NCBI GenBank assembly: GCA_028095005.1 | Contig: CM051460.1 | Span: forward strand, 14,183,501 to 14,247,500 | DNA from: Rhynchospora pubera | Taxonomy: Eukaryota; Streptophyta; Magnoliopsida; Poales; Cyperaceae | Length of the DNA: 64,000 nt | Direction of reading: 5' to 3' | Shown: positions 32,534 through 45,076 of the stretch, piece after piece | How positions within the stretch are numbered: position 1 is the first letter of the stretch | Layout: the number at the start of each line of letters is the position of its first letter | The notes under the pieces: generated by a model | What the model was told of the DNA's origin: nothing | What the model saw: only the letters and a program-made list of their open reading frames with translations | The model's database searches: none | Program-made: the position numbers and the translations under genes

Positions 32534-32911
32534 ATAACGAAATAAACAATGACACATAACACAATCCATATGTTTATTTCGTTGGGTCAAGTCCTGTACT
32601 ATGTTCCATAACATATACATATGCAATTAAGTTGGTAACTCTTTACCTATGATTTGTAGAACTTAATCATCACTTAACTTGCATACTAATCTTATATGAC
32701 AATTAATGTTCCTTGTTAATTATCAAGATTATGGACCGTTTAGATTTATTATTGTCATTCTAAAGAATGATCCACAGAGATCTACAATTCAGATCCTCAA
32801 ACTGAATGATCTGTCAATAATAAATCTAGGAACAGATGATAAAATATCATCCAAAACATAAACTAATAATTAAGTCATTAAATTATTGACTTCTAGGACA
32901 TAACTCCAACA
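32534..32911 (-). mobile_element. Copia-type LTR fragment interrupted by the giant element
   Basis: Read on the minus strand this begins TGTTGGAGTTATGTCCTAG at 32911, a start typical of plant Ty1/copia LTRs, and continues AT-rich up to the edge of the giant retrotransposon. The rest of this LTR should lie left of the giant element, outside the window. It indicates nested insertion. Confidence 0.6.
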
Positions 32912-35900
32912 GGTATAAGAATAAGGAATATGAATAAACACGCAAATCAAAATTCTTTATTTCTATTCCCTATTCACGCTCATCCAAACACATCTGAGAT
33001 CCTCAAAAAGCAAGCAGGGGTATCTCCCAGTTTTTACTTTTTACCCCCAGTTTGCAATTTATCACCGTTCTATACTTCTATGTTATTCTGATCCTCAGGT
33101 TATTTCTTCATTAAGTAATCCCATTTTTTTAATCTGTCAAACTTTGGCAATTCTAGATAAAATCATTCTTCATATTTGGTTAAAGAAAAGAGTGTAGACA
33201 AATACAGTCCCTGCTCTCAATCATGAACACTGGAGTTTAGTTACACTGCTCATCAAGTCATCATGCAATGAAAAGTTTTAGTTCACATCCTAATCTAATG
33301 AGACTTAAAGATTTTTTATTCATATATAAAATTCTAATTATCTATGTTGCCGATCGACTACCGTATCAATTAGATAGTGATGAATTTTATTTACATTATG
33401 TTAATTAGTACATACGTATATCTGGTGGATGAAGAGTTAGAAAAGCTGATTTAATTTTTGAATAGATTAAATATAATAATATTATTACTATATTTTGCTA
33501 CGCTAATTTGAAAAGAGTGCTGATTTAATTTTTGAATAGATTAAATATATAATATTATTACTATATTTTGCTCATTTGGCTGTCAATTTGGAATAAAAAA
33601 TAAATTATTAACTATTTTTTACTAATCCAAATATATTCATAATTGTTTTAATGGGAAATTAGATTACTAAAACTGTATTTCAAATCGAAATAGAAGTGTC
33701 AGAAAAAAGAGAGGGAAGGGGGGGGGGGGGAGTAATTGGACATACCCTAGATGTTTTCTCATTGCACAAATGGATTAAAAAGAAATTGAACATACAATTA
33801 TTACTCTCCTTTTGGAGGAACCAACCTCCCCAAACTTTTGCCTCTTTCCCTTCTCGTTGAAGTTTTGAAGCACAATTTAAGCAAATATTTGGCTACTGAG
33901 CGGAGGATATCTTGGCTGCATATGCGCTCAATGAATTTCAAAAGAGCACAATAAATGAGCTCCCACGTGTCAGTATTCAGATCAAGCTGTTCTTTAACAT
34001 GTAAATGAAAACAAAATGAGTTCAACAACGCTAACAGTCTTGTTTATTTTTAGAAAATCAATCCTCTTAACTTACCAAATATCTAAAATTATGAGGACTA
34101 TATTGCAAACTTCACCGAGAAGCATAGCCAAAAAAGAGAGCTTTCAGGTCCTCATACGTAGGAAAGGAAACGGTTTTATTTTGTTCATTTTTTTTTTCTC
34201 AATCGTATCCTCTTCCTCCACCTAAGCCCCCTTTTATCCTTCTGTTAAAACTAATAATATTTTTTTAGCCATTCTCCAATATCTCCATTAGGAGATAATT
34301 GGGAGAAATTTTAAGAAGATCATTAGAGAAGATCTTCTTGGCGGTTTTGGTGCTTTTTCATATCTACTTTATTCCAAGCCCCTTTGCCCGGGAAGGCAGT
34401 GCAATTATCAGGTAATAATATTCCTTAACCATTATTAATTAATTTTATAATTGTAGTTTAGCATGATCGTTTGTCCTTCAATTTTTTTTTCTTGAAAAAA
34501 ATTGGGTCGATATCATCCAAGTCACAATACCTCTTCTCCTAATTTAATTAATTTGTTATCTATAATATTCAACAATGTACGTATTAAAAATTTACCAAAC
34601 TGCCGTCTTCATCATTTATTAATCCACTAGAAAATGAAATATTGCTCGTGGAACCCACATAGATTTTTTTTTTTTTTTTATCGTTGTGAAGATACATTCT
34701 CCTAAATTTATGCTTTAAGAGAGGAAAAAGACCTTACAAACTAAATTAAAAATTATAGATATTGAAATTTCACTGAACCAATTATATCTTTGGGCTGACA
34801 CGTCTGATAGCATTTAATAATAAACTTTATTGGTGAATTAATTAACACTAATACTTCTCAGTTCTCACAGTCTATTCTCCATTTCTCCTACCCCATGTGA
34901 TGTACTTTCAAAAAATAAATTGGAGAGGGAAAGAAAAGTAGGTCCAGGAAATGGGAGGGGACCATATACCTTGCCTTGATCCTTGACTAAACTCCAAAAT
35001 CAGTACTAGCTGATGAATCATTAAAATAGTCCTATAAAAAAACACTATTATAACCGTTAATTATGTTTATATGATTAGAAATAAGGCAAAGAGGGGTCGC
35101 TCACATGTTATATGCTTGGAAAGGTTCATTCTTTTCTAGTCATGCTTTTTAAATAACTTCATTGTTTAATAGCATTTTTGCGTCCTATAAGCATAAGCTT
35201 CCGTTGCTCTAGAATTTGTATTTTCTTTTAATATGTTTTGAATCTTGCAAAATAAAATTTGTTCTCTCTTTTTAAAACGGAAATAACGCAAGCAATTATT
35301 TCAAGTAAGCAAATTGTATTTTTTTTCTATTTTTTATGATATTACACTATAATTTTCCTGCAAAGGTTATTAATACAGTGTTTGCAATTTGGAAAATACT
35401 AAAAATATAATCTGTATTGAGAGTAAAAAGGTACTTCCCATATCGAAAATGAAAGAGAAGAGTTTAAATGTCTATATTATTTATGTTTTCAACAATTTCT
35501 TCACTTTATGAATTTTTAGTAACAAAATTTTTAAAATTAATTATGACTTATCCTTAGAACTTGGCAAATTTTCCTTAAATTAAATTAAATTATTTTTAAA
35601 TAGTGGAAAAATTATAGGCATGTTGCTAAGTTGCAATTTTGAACTAGTTTGATGAGCACTGAAACTTATATCAAATTATATAATATTTTATATGTATGAT
35701 TTGAATGTAGAATATATGTCTCCTTCAAATATTGGATTTCTAAATTATAATTTATTTGGACAATTACCCAAATTGTCAAAATAATTAATAACCATTTATT
35801 CTTAATAATTTATCTCATTGAATAATTTTTAGATTTTAATTTATTAAAATGTAAAAAATATAGTGAAGACAAAAATAAATATTTAGCGTATATTAGGAAT

Positions 35901-36448
35901 TTAGGATGGATGATCAAAATAATATTCTCAAGAAAAAAACAAAACAAGGTCCACTCTCCCCGTTTCCTTTCCAAAAAACGAAATCTTGCGGGGCTCCTGG
36001 TGGGCTCCCAATCTCTGTAGGAACGGAAGCAAAGAAGCATTAAATGCGAGGCTGACCAGTGGGGCCCAACAAAGGAAGGTTCGCTAAAACGGCACTTTCA
36101 GGCAACGCCCGTCGCAAAATTTCCCTGTGTAACGACCTTTTCGCCAACTTCAACGCTCGCCCTGTCAGTGTCACCTCGCCTCTCTCTTATTCTAATCTCC
36201 ATTTAATTTTCCTTTTTCCGAATTAATAAAATTGTTAATCGAAGCAACACTGAAGGAGTAAGTAAAGCCGGCCAGGCCTTAAACTTATCACAAGACAGCT
36301 AATATCAATTAAGGATCTTCTGTGGCGGATATAAACCGTCCTATTATGTGGTCGAAGCACTTTAGCCCGCCCTTGAAAGTTGAAACATGAAATTTTAAGG
36401 CTACTTTAACTTTTCTGCCTATAAAAAGTAGGAATCACATCCTCTACC
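32912..36448. other. Intergenic AT-rich DNA
   Basis: No gene was recognised. It contains a 74-bp tandem duplication (33441-33586), a poly-G run at about 33719-33731, and many A/T homopolymers. Small ORFs (for example 33801-34028 and 35810-36040) have no family resemblance. Confidence 0.6.
33441..33586. repeat. 74-bp tandem duplication
   Basis: GCTGATTTAATTTTTGAATA and what follows, through ACTATATTTTGCT, occurs twice with a 74-bp period and a few differences. Confidence 0.8.
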
Positions 36449-36597
36449 TCGTGGCACGGGCAGCATTTTTCATCTCAATTGTCCGATTTATGATAGGTGT
36501 CCTGTAAATAATACCAGATTGATAGGACCAAAAATAATTTAACCATCGAGATCAGATCGGACGACTGGAATAAAAACGCTGCCCATGCCGGGCGACA
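36449..36597. mobile_element. Foldback/MITE-like element
   Basis: The left arm GGCACGGGCAGCATTTTT...GTCCGAT and the right arm ATCGGAC...AAAAACGCTGCCCATGCC are inverted copies of each other, roughly 75% identical over about 45 bp, around a short centre. No clear target duplication was seen. It lies about 330 bp before the kinesin start. Confidence 0.5.
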
Positions 36598-36926
36598 AAG
36601 GATACGGATCCATAAAAAATAGCCTAGCAAGCGTGAAATGTGGCGGTCTACCTAACTTATTACTTGCTTAGCTACACAAACGGTGTGCACATAGGATCTG
36701 CGTACCAAAAAGAGAGTGTATAAAGTCACTGGTATTAAATAATCCATGCAAATATACAGTTAAATAATTTGTTTTTCTGTTGGTTAATACTATTACCAGT
36801 TCAACCGTGTTGCCACCTGTAGAGAGAGTATAAGCATCTCTTCGTCGTTTCAGGCCTGAAAGAGAGAGAGAGAGAGAAGAGAAGAGAAGGAGAAAAGACA
36901 AGAGCGAATCAAGGCGCCAGCGTCAG
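36598..36926 (+). promoter_or_regulatory. Upstream region and 5' UTR of the kinesin gene
   Basis: It holds a GA microsatellite (about 36858-36885) just before the ATG, common in plant 5' UTRs. No obvious TATA box was found. Confidence 0.4.
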
Positions 36927-39900
36927 ATGGGAGCGGCGGCGGCCGGAGACGACGAACTTTCTGCGGCGATCGCCGGAAAGACGGAGAGGATCCTCGTTTC
37001 GGTGCGAGTTCGGCCGCTAAACGCTAAGGAGATTGAGATAGGCGACTCTAGCGACTGGGACTGCACCAATGGCACCACCATTGTCTTCAAGCACCCGCCT
37101 CCGGGCGAGCGCGCGCTCTTCCCTACCTCCTATACATATGGTGAGTTTGATTTTGGTGAAAAAAGCTTGGAAATTGGGTGCTTTTTTGATGCATTTGGGT
37201 TGTTTTGGTGATTAGGGGGGTTTTGTTGAGTTTGGAGAGGTTTAATTTGACAATGTGGGGGAGGTTTATGAGGAAATGAGTGGGATTTTTTTGTGTAATT
37301 GGGTGCTATCTTTTTTTTTTTATTGAAACTGGATTTTGGTTTTTGGTGTTACTTTCTTTTATATTTTCCTGTTATGAAATCAGCCTTTTTTTTGTCAGCA
37401 GTTCTCTCTGCTTTTTTTTTTGGTGGGATTTTGTTTGTCGAAATAAATAAAATGTTACTTCTTAACATGAAAATTTGTTTATTTTTTGTAATTTTATTTC
37501 CTTTTGCGGTAGATATCCGTTTTTTGCAAGATAAAAGTTATGTTAACAACTCAAAGTAAAACAAGCATTTATATTTTTTCTAAAAGGGAAGCAATTTTCT
37601 TGGTTTGGAGTGTTTTTTCCGTTACAGAATTATATATATTTTTTTGCTAAAGAAAATACAAAATTTGCAAAATTTATTGTAGCAGCAAGTGATTGGCTCA
37701 TAAATGCATTTCAAAAAGGAAAAAAAAAAACTGTAAATTGCACTGCTACAACAATTACACAATACCGGTAACAGATTTCCGTTTCCTGTTTCTTTTTCTG
37801 GAGACGTGAGACTGAAATAATTTTTTTTCTTATTTCTTCGTATAATCTGAGAAATGATTTAACAGAGACCACTTTTTTTCTCAAGTATAATCTTATCAGA
37901 GGACTGATATTTAGATTTTGTTTCCTTTATTACTGCAGATAGAGTATTTGGGAAAGATATTGGTACAAGACAAGTTTATGAATTGGGAGCCAGGGAAGTT
38001 GCACTGTCAGTGGTCAGAGGAATTAATTGTATGTACATACAATTGAATTAGTTCTCACATGTGGTGCCGTCTTGTTCGCTTTGTTTTAACATTGCATTAA
38101 TCTCTGTATTTATTTTTTATATTTCAGCTAGTATATTTGCTTATGGCCAGACAAGCAGTGGCAAAACCTATACCATGACTGGCATCACTGAGTTCAGTGT
38201 AGCCGACATCTATAATTATATCAAGAAGGTTTGTTTGTTGTTTTAGCAAAGAATAACTTTTTACATTTTTCTTTCCTAATGTAAATTCTATTATACTCCT
38301 GTAGCATGCTGACAGGGAATTTACTCTCAAATTCTCTGCTATGGAGATATACAATGAAGCAGTGAGGGATCTATTAAGCACTGACTCGACTCCTCTTAGA
38401 CTCCTAGATGATCCAGAGGTATGATTAATCTATTTTTGATAATGGATGCTAAGAAATGAAATTTCTCCATTGTACATCTTTAGTGTGAAAAATTTTATGG
38501 GCTTACATGTTTTCTTTTCTCTATTTGAATTACAAATAGAAAGGGACTATTGTAGAGAAGCTCATAGAAGAAACATTACGGGACCAAGATCATTTGAGAG
38601 AATTGCTTTCTATCTGTGCTGGTATTTTAAGCTTTTTGAAACTTATAATGTAGCCTAAAGTTTCTCATATTCATTGGAATATATTTATGAAGTTGCATTT
38701 TTTTGGATTTTTATTTTCAGCTCAAAGGCAGATCGGAGAAACAAATTTAAATGAAATGAGTTCCAGATCCCATCAAATACTCAGATTGGTTTGTAACTTC
38801 TCTGCTAAGATAAAATTTAACTCAACTTACAGATTCACCCTCCACTTTTCTTTATTATTGATTTGGAATTTGGAAGTCAATTTCATCTGAAGTTCTTTTC
38901 TTCTACAGACTATAGAAAGCTCTCCTAAGGTCTATGCAGGCAGAGATGGTTCGGGCGCTCTTATTGCTTGTGTGGTATGAACATTTGTAATCTATTGTTC
39001 ATATTAAGACCGTGCCTTTACTTCTATAACCTGAGTAATTTCAATTTTATTTTTATGGATTGTAGAACTTTGTTGATTTGGCTGGAAGTGAGCGTGCCTC
39101 TCAGGCAATGTCTGCTGGTGTTAGGTTAAAAGAAGGTTGTCATATCAACCGTAGCTTGCTTACTTTGGGGACTGTCATTCGCAAATTAAGGTAAAAGAAT
39201 GTAAAATTGTTACCCTAAGATGTCTTGCAAATTTCCTCAATTAAATATACATTGAAAAGGTGAGAATGCAGCAGCCAGCAGATGATAATGGTGCAACTTC
39301 TGTATGATGCAGTAAAGGAGGGAGGAATGGACATGTCCCTTACAGAGACTCAAAATTGACAAGGATACTGCAGCCGGCACTGGGAGGGAATGCAAGAACA
39401 GCCATAATATGCACGATGAGCCCTGCACACAGCCATGTGGAGCAGTCGCGTAACACGTTACTCTTTGCCAGTTGTGCTAAGGAGGTGGTGACCAACGCTC
39501 GTGTCAACCTTGTTATGTCTGACAAGGCACTTATCAAGCATCTCCAGCGTGAACTCTCCAGGTTTGTTAATTTATGTTCCCTTTCAATGGTTACCTTTAA
39601 TTAAGTGATGTTTGCTGTTTTGAATGTGGCAGCAAGTGGATTTATTATTATTATTATTTTTATTTTTATTTCTTATATATTGTTTATTTTTCTTTTTGTG
39701 TGATAGGTTGGAGACTGAACTCAAGTACACCGGGTCTGGGTCAGGGTTGGGAGACTGTAATTCACATTCTGAGGTACTGAAGGAGAAGGATGCTAAGATT
39801 AGAAAGGTATTTAACAATTTGTAGTGCTTACCAAGATTTCCACATTTGTCATTGCATAAAAACAACATTAAATTCGTTTTACGCGATAAAAATGTTTTAT

Positions 39901-42900
39901 GTGGTTTGTGTTATCAGCTGGAGAATGACTTAAAAGATCTCATGCTAGAAAGAAATCTTGCTCAATCTCGGCTAGATGATTTGCTCCGAAGTGCCAGAGA
40001 TGAGACCTCTTCAAGACAATGGGTATGCTTTGATAATTCTTTTCCCGGAGTTACTCTCTTTAGTTTTCTTTTATCGTCAAATTAGGCAAGACGCCAACCT
40101 TGCTTTTTTTTTTTTTGGAAAATAGGCTAAAATATGTTTTCCACCATATTTTAGGATGAACTGAGCCGCACATCTGGGACCCATGCACGTAGCACTTCAT
40201 CAGAGGTCTTCTCCAATTCCGACACGTTTGCCCCACTTGAGGACCGTGAGTATGGCTTCACACTCTCTGAAGCACAAAACACAGCAGACAGCGACCTTGA
40301 AGGCCGCCGCAGACACCAGTCCAGTAGTCCAGGCATGTACAATTTAGGTTCCCATCATTCCCCTAATCGAGATTTTGAACCCCTCACGGAGTTGTATGAA
40401 GAACATTGTAAAGAGGTACAATGTATTGAGATCAACAATTTAGTAAGCAGAACCCAAAGTGATAAATTGAGCATCTTATTACCCGAGGATACTGATAACT
40501 TGCTTCCGCTTACCGATGCTGACAAGCTGGAGCAACATGAGGTCTCGAGCTCTGATGACTCAGAGTTACCAGTCACTGTAGATGAAGAACTCAAGAGTGT
40601 GACTACAACTAAGATGGTTGATATATTTGCTGCACCGGAGTCACGGTTTACTTCCACCATTGACTCCGTATTGCATGATGATGCGGATGATGAGGACATG
40701 GGCTTTTCAAAGAGAGTACATGATGATTTTGCCGAACCAGATCTTCGTATTGTGCATTCTGAGTCATGCACTGACTTGCAGAATGAGGTAGACTTAAGAA
40801 GCTCGAGTTTTACCAAGAGGGTTGACCAACATTCTGTCGACCCAGAGTTGCCATTTGACGTGAATGAAGAAGCTGATGAAAGTATTGTCAAGAAAGTGGA
40901 CAGCTTTAGCAAACCTGAATCAAAGGTTGAAGTATCCAAAGACCAGGAGCCGCCAGAAACTGTGCAAGAGAAAAATGATGCGACTGACAAGGCCCTGGTC
41001 AGATTTGCCAAGCTAAGTTCTGATGTTTCTCCTCTACTTGCACCATCACCTGGAAGCCTAACCAGAAGCAGGAGTTGCCGTGCCAGCCTGATGCTGACAT
41101 CAGCATACCTGATTGAAGATTTGCAGGATAGAGATAAGATGACCCCACCTGATACATTCTACAAGGACTCCGAGGTGCGGCCAGAGAGGGTTAGGAGGAG
41201 CCTTTATACACAGAATAGTGAGAATATGCAAGACAGACTCTCAATTGTCAGATCTCATGGCTCGGAGAGATTCGCATCTGATGAGAGTGAAAGAGAGAAA
41301 CAGGTTGCTCAAGGACAGTCTAAAAAGCAAATTGATGTACTTCACTCTTTCTCTCTCTCTCCTCCCTCTTTCTGAGATTTCAATATTCGATAGGGCTTTC
41401 TGTTAGTAACCAGAAAATATAGACACCAGGACTGTATAACAGCTACTAAGTTTTAACTTCGTTAGGTTTGAGCAGACACCTCACTCAGCTGAATTGGAAA
41501 GTTAGCTACATTCATAATAATACAAATTGAACTTTCATGAACCAATTGTGATATTAAGCCCCATTCTTGGAATACAAATATGTAATCTTGGCATTAATAT
41601 TTGGGAGCTGGAACTGAATTTATAATGAACTTTTTATGAATTATGATTACTAAATAGATCCTAAGACTAGGTGCAAAATGTTTTTCAGAAAGCAAGACGG
41701 GCCATGAGTGAGGACATGTTGGTAGTCAACAATGTAGAAAAGGAGGCTTCAGGGTTTGACCCGACAGCACTGGGCTCTATTCCAGGGTCACCATCACGGT
41801 GGCCGTTAGAGTTTGAGAAGAAGCAGCAGGAGATAATTGAACTGTGGCATATTTGCAATGTGTCCATTGTACACCGCACCCACTTCTTCCTACTCTTCAA
41901 TGGCGACCCTGCTGATGCCATCTACATGGAAGTCGAGCTCAGAAGGCTGTCATTTCTGAAGAGCAATTTGCTTACTGGTGGTAACAACACCGTCACGTCA
42001 AGGTAATTTATCATGTATTACTATTTTCTGTAAGGCCCTGTTTGGATAGTTAGGAATAAGGGCTATTCTAGACTAAATAGCTATTCGGGACTAAGAAACC
42101 ATCCAAACAGTTCAGGATTAAGAGCTTATTCTTAATCAGACTAAGATTAGTTAATCCGACATTTTGTTAGAATAAGAGTTGAGATTAGAAAGAAAAGCTC
42201 ATTATTTATTCTTTTCTCATCCAAACAAAAAGTCTTAATCTGAGATTAAGCTTATTCTTAAGAATTTAGGATTAAGAATCTTAATCCTGAATAGCTAATT
42301 CTACCCTTAATCTCATACTATCCAAACAGAGCCTAAGTTATTAAAAATATTGAACTTGTTTGTATTTATTCCTGCATAAACGATGCCAATCCACCAGCTC
42401 TTTTATACTAATTAATAAACCGCTGAAATTGGTCATATCTAAGAAATGCTAAAAGTTGCTTCTCCCATTTTTATAACAAATGCCTGTCTCAGTCAGTCCT
42501 TCTATCTAAAAAAAGAACTACGTATTTGACCTTTAAAGTTCATGATAAGTGCTTATCAATGAGATGTGGCAGGTGTACACTGCAGAATTGCTTCTCTGGG
42601 TATTCCAGAAAAAAATACATTGCTAACTTTTCTCATGATATTAAAAAATGGCAGTTTAAGGACCCTAAAGCGAGAGAGGGAGATGCTGTACAGGCAAATG
42701 TTGAAGAAGTTAAATACACAGGAAAGAGAAAATGTGTACAGCAACTGGGGTATAGATTTGAGCTCAAAGCAGAGACGGTGGCAACTTGCACGTCTTATAT
42801 GGACCAAAACTGAAACAGAACATGTCAGAGAGAGTGCATCTCTAGTTGCTGACCTTATCGGGCTATCGGAACCTGGTCAGGCCTTGAAACAGATGGTTGA

Positions 42901-42973
42901 GTTAAGTTTTGGTGTGACACCTCCACGTGTAAACCGGCTATCGTTTAGCTTGAGGGGTGGGAGCTTTGATTGA
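36927..42973 (+). CDS. Kinesin-7 motor protein, NACK-tail type, 14 exons (1042 aa)
   Basis: Microtubule motor of plant kinesin-7, closest in motif content to the KIN-7E/F group. Exons: 36927-37140, 37939-38028, 38128-38228, 38305-38418, 38540-38621, 38721-38788, 38909-38974, 39066-39190, 39313-39561, 39707-39806, 39918-40022, 40155-41336, 41689-42002, 42655-42973. All junctions are GT-AG and in frame; the sum is 3129 nt. The motor domain (about 20-350) has the P-loop GQTSSGKT (108-115), switch I NEMSSRSH (211-218) and switch II VDLAGSE (248-254). A neck coiled coil follows (about 370-435). The single large exon 12 encodes an acidic stalk with degenerate KRVDxFxxPExR-like repeats. The last two exons give the NACK-type C-terminal domain (IIELWHICNVSIVHRTHFFL; YMEVELRRL; LKREREML). 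NACK kinesins act in phragmoplast expansion through MAPKKK binding; this KIN-7 subgroup is less well understood. Intron 13 carries a MITE. A poly(A) signal AATAAA lies near 43132. Confidence 0.93.
42034..42333. mobile_element. Tourist/Harbinger-like MITE in kinesin intron 13
   Basis: A 300-bp element with terminal inverted repeats GGCCCTGTTTGGATAG and CTATCCAAACAGAGCC (15 of 16 match), flanked by TAA on both sides (42031-42033 and 42334-42336). Internally it is rich in short inverted words such as CTTATTC and GAATAAG. It has no coding capacity. Confidence 0.88.
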
Positions 42974-44803
42974 ATTTGAAAAATGAGGAGTGCACTGTAA
43001 TTCTGTGGCTTGATTGATTTTTTTGTTCGTTTAACTCTTACTGTGTTTTATAGAAATGAGTGTAAAGTTGTGTTTATTAACCAAATCACAGAATGTACCA
43101 GTACTGTGTCATGTAAGTATACTTGTCAAACAATAAAGAGGGTGAGCTTGGGTGGCTCTGTTGTTTCAACTTGTTATAGGAAAACATTTATAGAAGTTAG
43201 GAATTGGCCCTTGGACTTGGAACGAAAGAGTTGAAATTACATAAATGATAAATCCAATAACAAACTAACCTTACTAACAGTATCAATTTGGAAATCGAGT
43301 TGCCACCAAAGTGTCCTTTAATGTTCCTCTTTTGGTACGGTGTAATGAATGATCATACCAACAATATGAAACTTTGACCAACTATTTTTCCTAACAGCTG
43401 TTGCATTACGTAAAGTATGCTTAACTGCTGTTGCAAGAGAGACCAGTCTGTAATTATGGTTCCAGAGGACAAAAGGCAATATAATTCCCAACTAAGTAGG
43501 GAACCCCAATTAGTACCTGTAATAAAGCATAGATAGCTTTCTCAATAATACAAGTATTGGGTGTCTACTAACTACCGGATCTGTACCTACCACTTAAAAA
43601 CCTCAGTCAAAGGGCATCCCAGAGTTGAACAGTGAAGATTCTTTGTGCAGTGTGTCGGTGAGTTTAGGACTGTTTTCTTCACTGGATTAAGCATGATCAT
43701 CTGAGTACAGTACCAAATATCATGTAAGAAGACTCTGGAGAGTCAAAGAGTTTTAATAGAAAGCAGGAATGAGACTTTGCGTCCTTGAAAGAGAACTACA
43801 TGACATCACAAGAAGTGTCTTTCTCAAATTTAATTATAAATTTATAACTAGGCTCCTTGAGAATGTTCTAGACAAAAATTATCCAAGAATAGTACTTTTT
43901 TTTTCCCAGTCCTCTAATTTTCTTTTTTCTTTTCTTCTTTTTAAAAAAAAAAAATTAGGGGTCATGCTCAACTCATGAGGTCCTGCCCCATAATTTTGTA
44001 TTAAATCAACAGCTTATTTACAACACCATCAGTGCTGTAATTTTCTTATGCCCAAAATCCATAGGAGAAAGCATCAGAAAAACAGAAATTCTAATACAAA
44101 TCGAAAATTTCAACCAAACTTCCCAAACTTATGAATAACTTTCAGCAATATTACCACTAATAGCAGTTTTACCACTGTTATAAATACTAAAACATTAATA
44201 AATTCCGAGAAATGATAATTGCCAATTGCCATATATAGTTTTGTCATCGTTTTCCATCGTTTGAACAAAATGAACACATAAAATAGACATTATGATCATA
44301 CAGAGGATCAAAGTGAACATATACAAACAAATAAGTTTTGTTATCCCTTGTTCAAGTTTTTATAAGCATATTCAATTTATTTTTATTGACCTTATATATT
44401 TGTATATGCTCACTTTGATCATTTATATGTTCATCTTGTCTATTTTATGTGTTCATTTTGTTTAAGCAATGTAATCAATTTCCGTCCAATTTAGCTTTAA
44501 ACCAACTTAGCCGAAAGCCCAAAATTTCGGTCTTCTTCTTGGGCCGAATCAATCCTTCCAGTTTAGCTTTAAACCAACTTAGCCGAAAGCCCAAATTTAA
44601 GTCTTATTCTTGGGCCGAATCCATCATAACTTTTTGAGTTCTAAAAAGAAAACCAATCTCTGGCTAAAGGGTCCCATGCGTCCCTTTCCGTTACCACTTT
44701 CCAGACACAGAGAAATCGAGAGAAATCGAGAGAGAGAGAGAGAGATTAGAGAACCCTAGTGACCGGAGTGAGGCGGCGGAGCTGAGCTTACCTGATCCGA
44801 GCC
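42974..44803. other. Intergenic region between kinesin and RPS31
   Basis: The left part includes the kinesin 3' UTR, with AATAAA near 43132. No gene was seen between. A 72-bp tandem duplication (44490-44626) and a GA microsatellite (about 44705-44745) lie in the RPS31 upstream region. Confidence 0.6.
44490..44626. repeat. 72-bp tandem duplication upstream of RPS31
   Basis: TTTAGCTTTAAACCAACTTA followed by GCCGAAAGCCCAAA and CTTGGGCCGAATC appears twice with a 72-bp period. TTGGGCC/GGCCCAA-type words resemble the site II/telo-box promoter words often found near plant ribosomal-protein genes, which makes a promoter role plausible. Confidence 0.75.
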
Positions 44804-45076
44804 ATGGCGATGCGGTGGCTAGCGCACCGATCGATGCTACGACTCTTCTCCACCTCCAGCTCCTCTCCTTCCCCTTCTCCTTCTTCTTCTACCATTGGCG
44901 CAATGGGGGAGATGGTAACGTGTGGTAGAGGCGACAAGAAAACGAAGAAAGGGAAGCGATTCAAGGGGTCGTATGGAAACTCCAGGCCGAAGAAGGAGAA
45001 GAAGATCGAACGCATCAAAGATCGTGTGGAGGTGCCCAGGTCTACTCCCTGGCCTCTTCCTTTCAAACTCATCTAG
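44804..45076 (+). CDS. RPS31: Mitochondrial small ribosomal subunit protein bTHX / S31 (90 aa)
   Basis: A small basic protein of the plant mitochondrial ribosome. Residues 1-30 (MAMRWLAHRSMLRLFSTSSS and a Ser/Pro run) look like a mitochondrial presequence: Arg-rich, hydroxylated and without acidic residues. From about residue 41 comes the highly conserved THX/S31 core CGRGDKKTKKGKRFKGSYGN, then RPKKEKKIERIKD and the C-terminal VPRSTPWPLPFKLI. The length matches the plant family. The ATG is in a strong GCCATGGCG context. It appears intronless in the coding region. A GA-rich 5' UTR precedes it. Confidence 0.9.
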   Translation: MAMRWLAHRSMLRLFSTSSSSPSPSPSSSTIGAMGEMVTCGRGDKKTKKGKRFKGSYGNSRPKKEKKIERIKDRVEVPRSTPWPLPFKLI

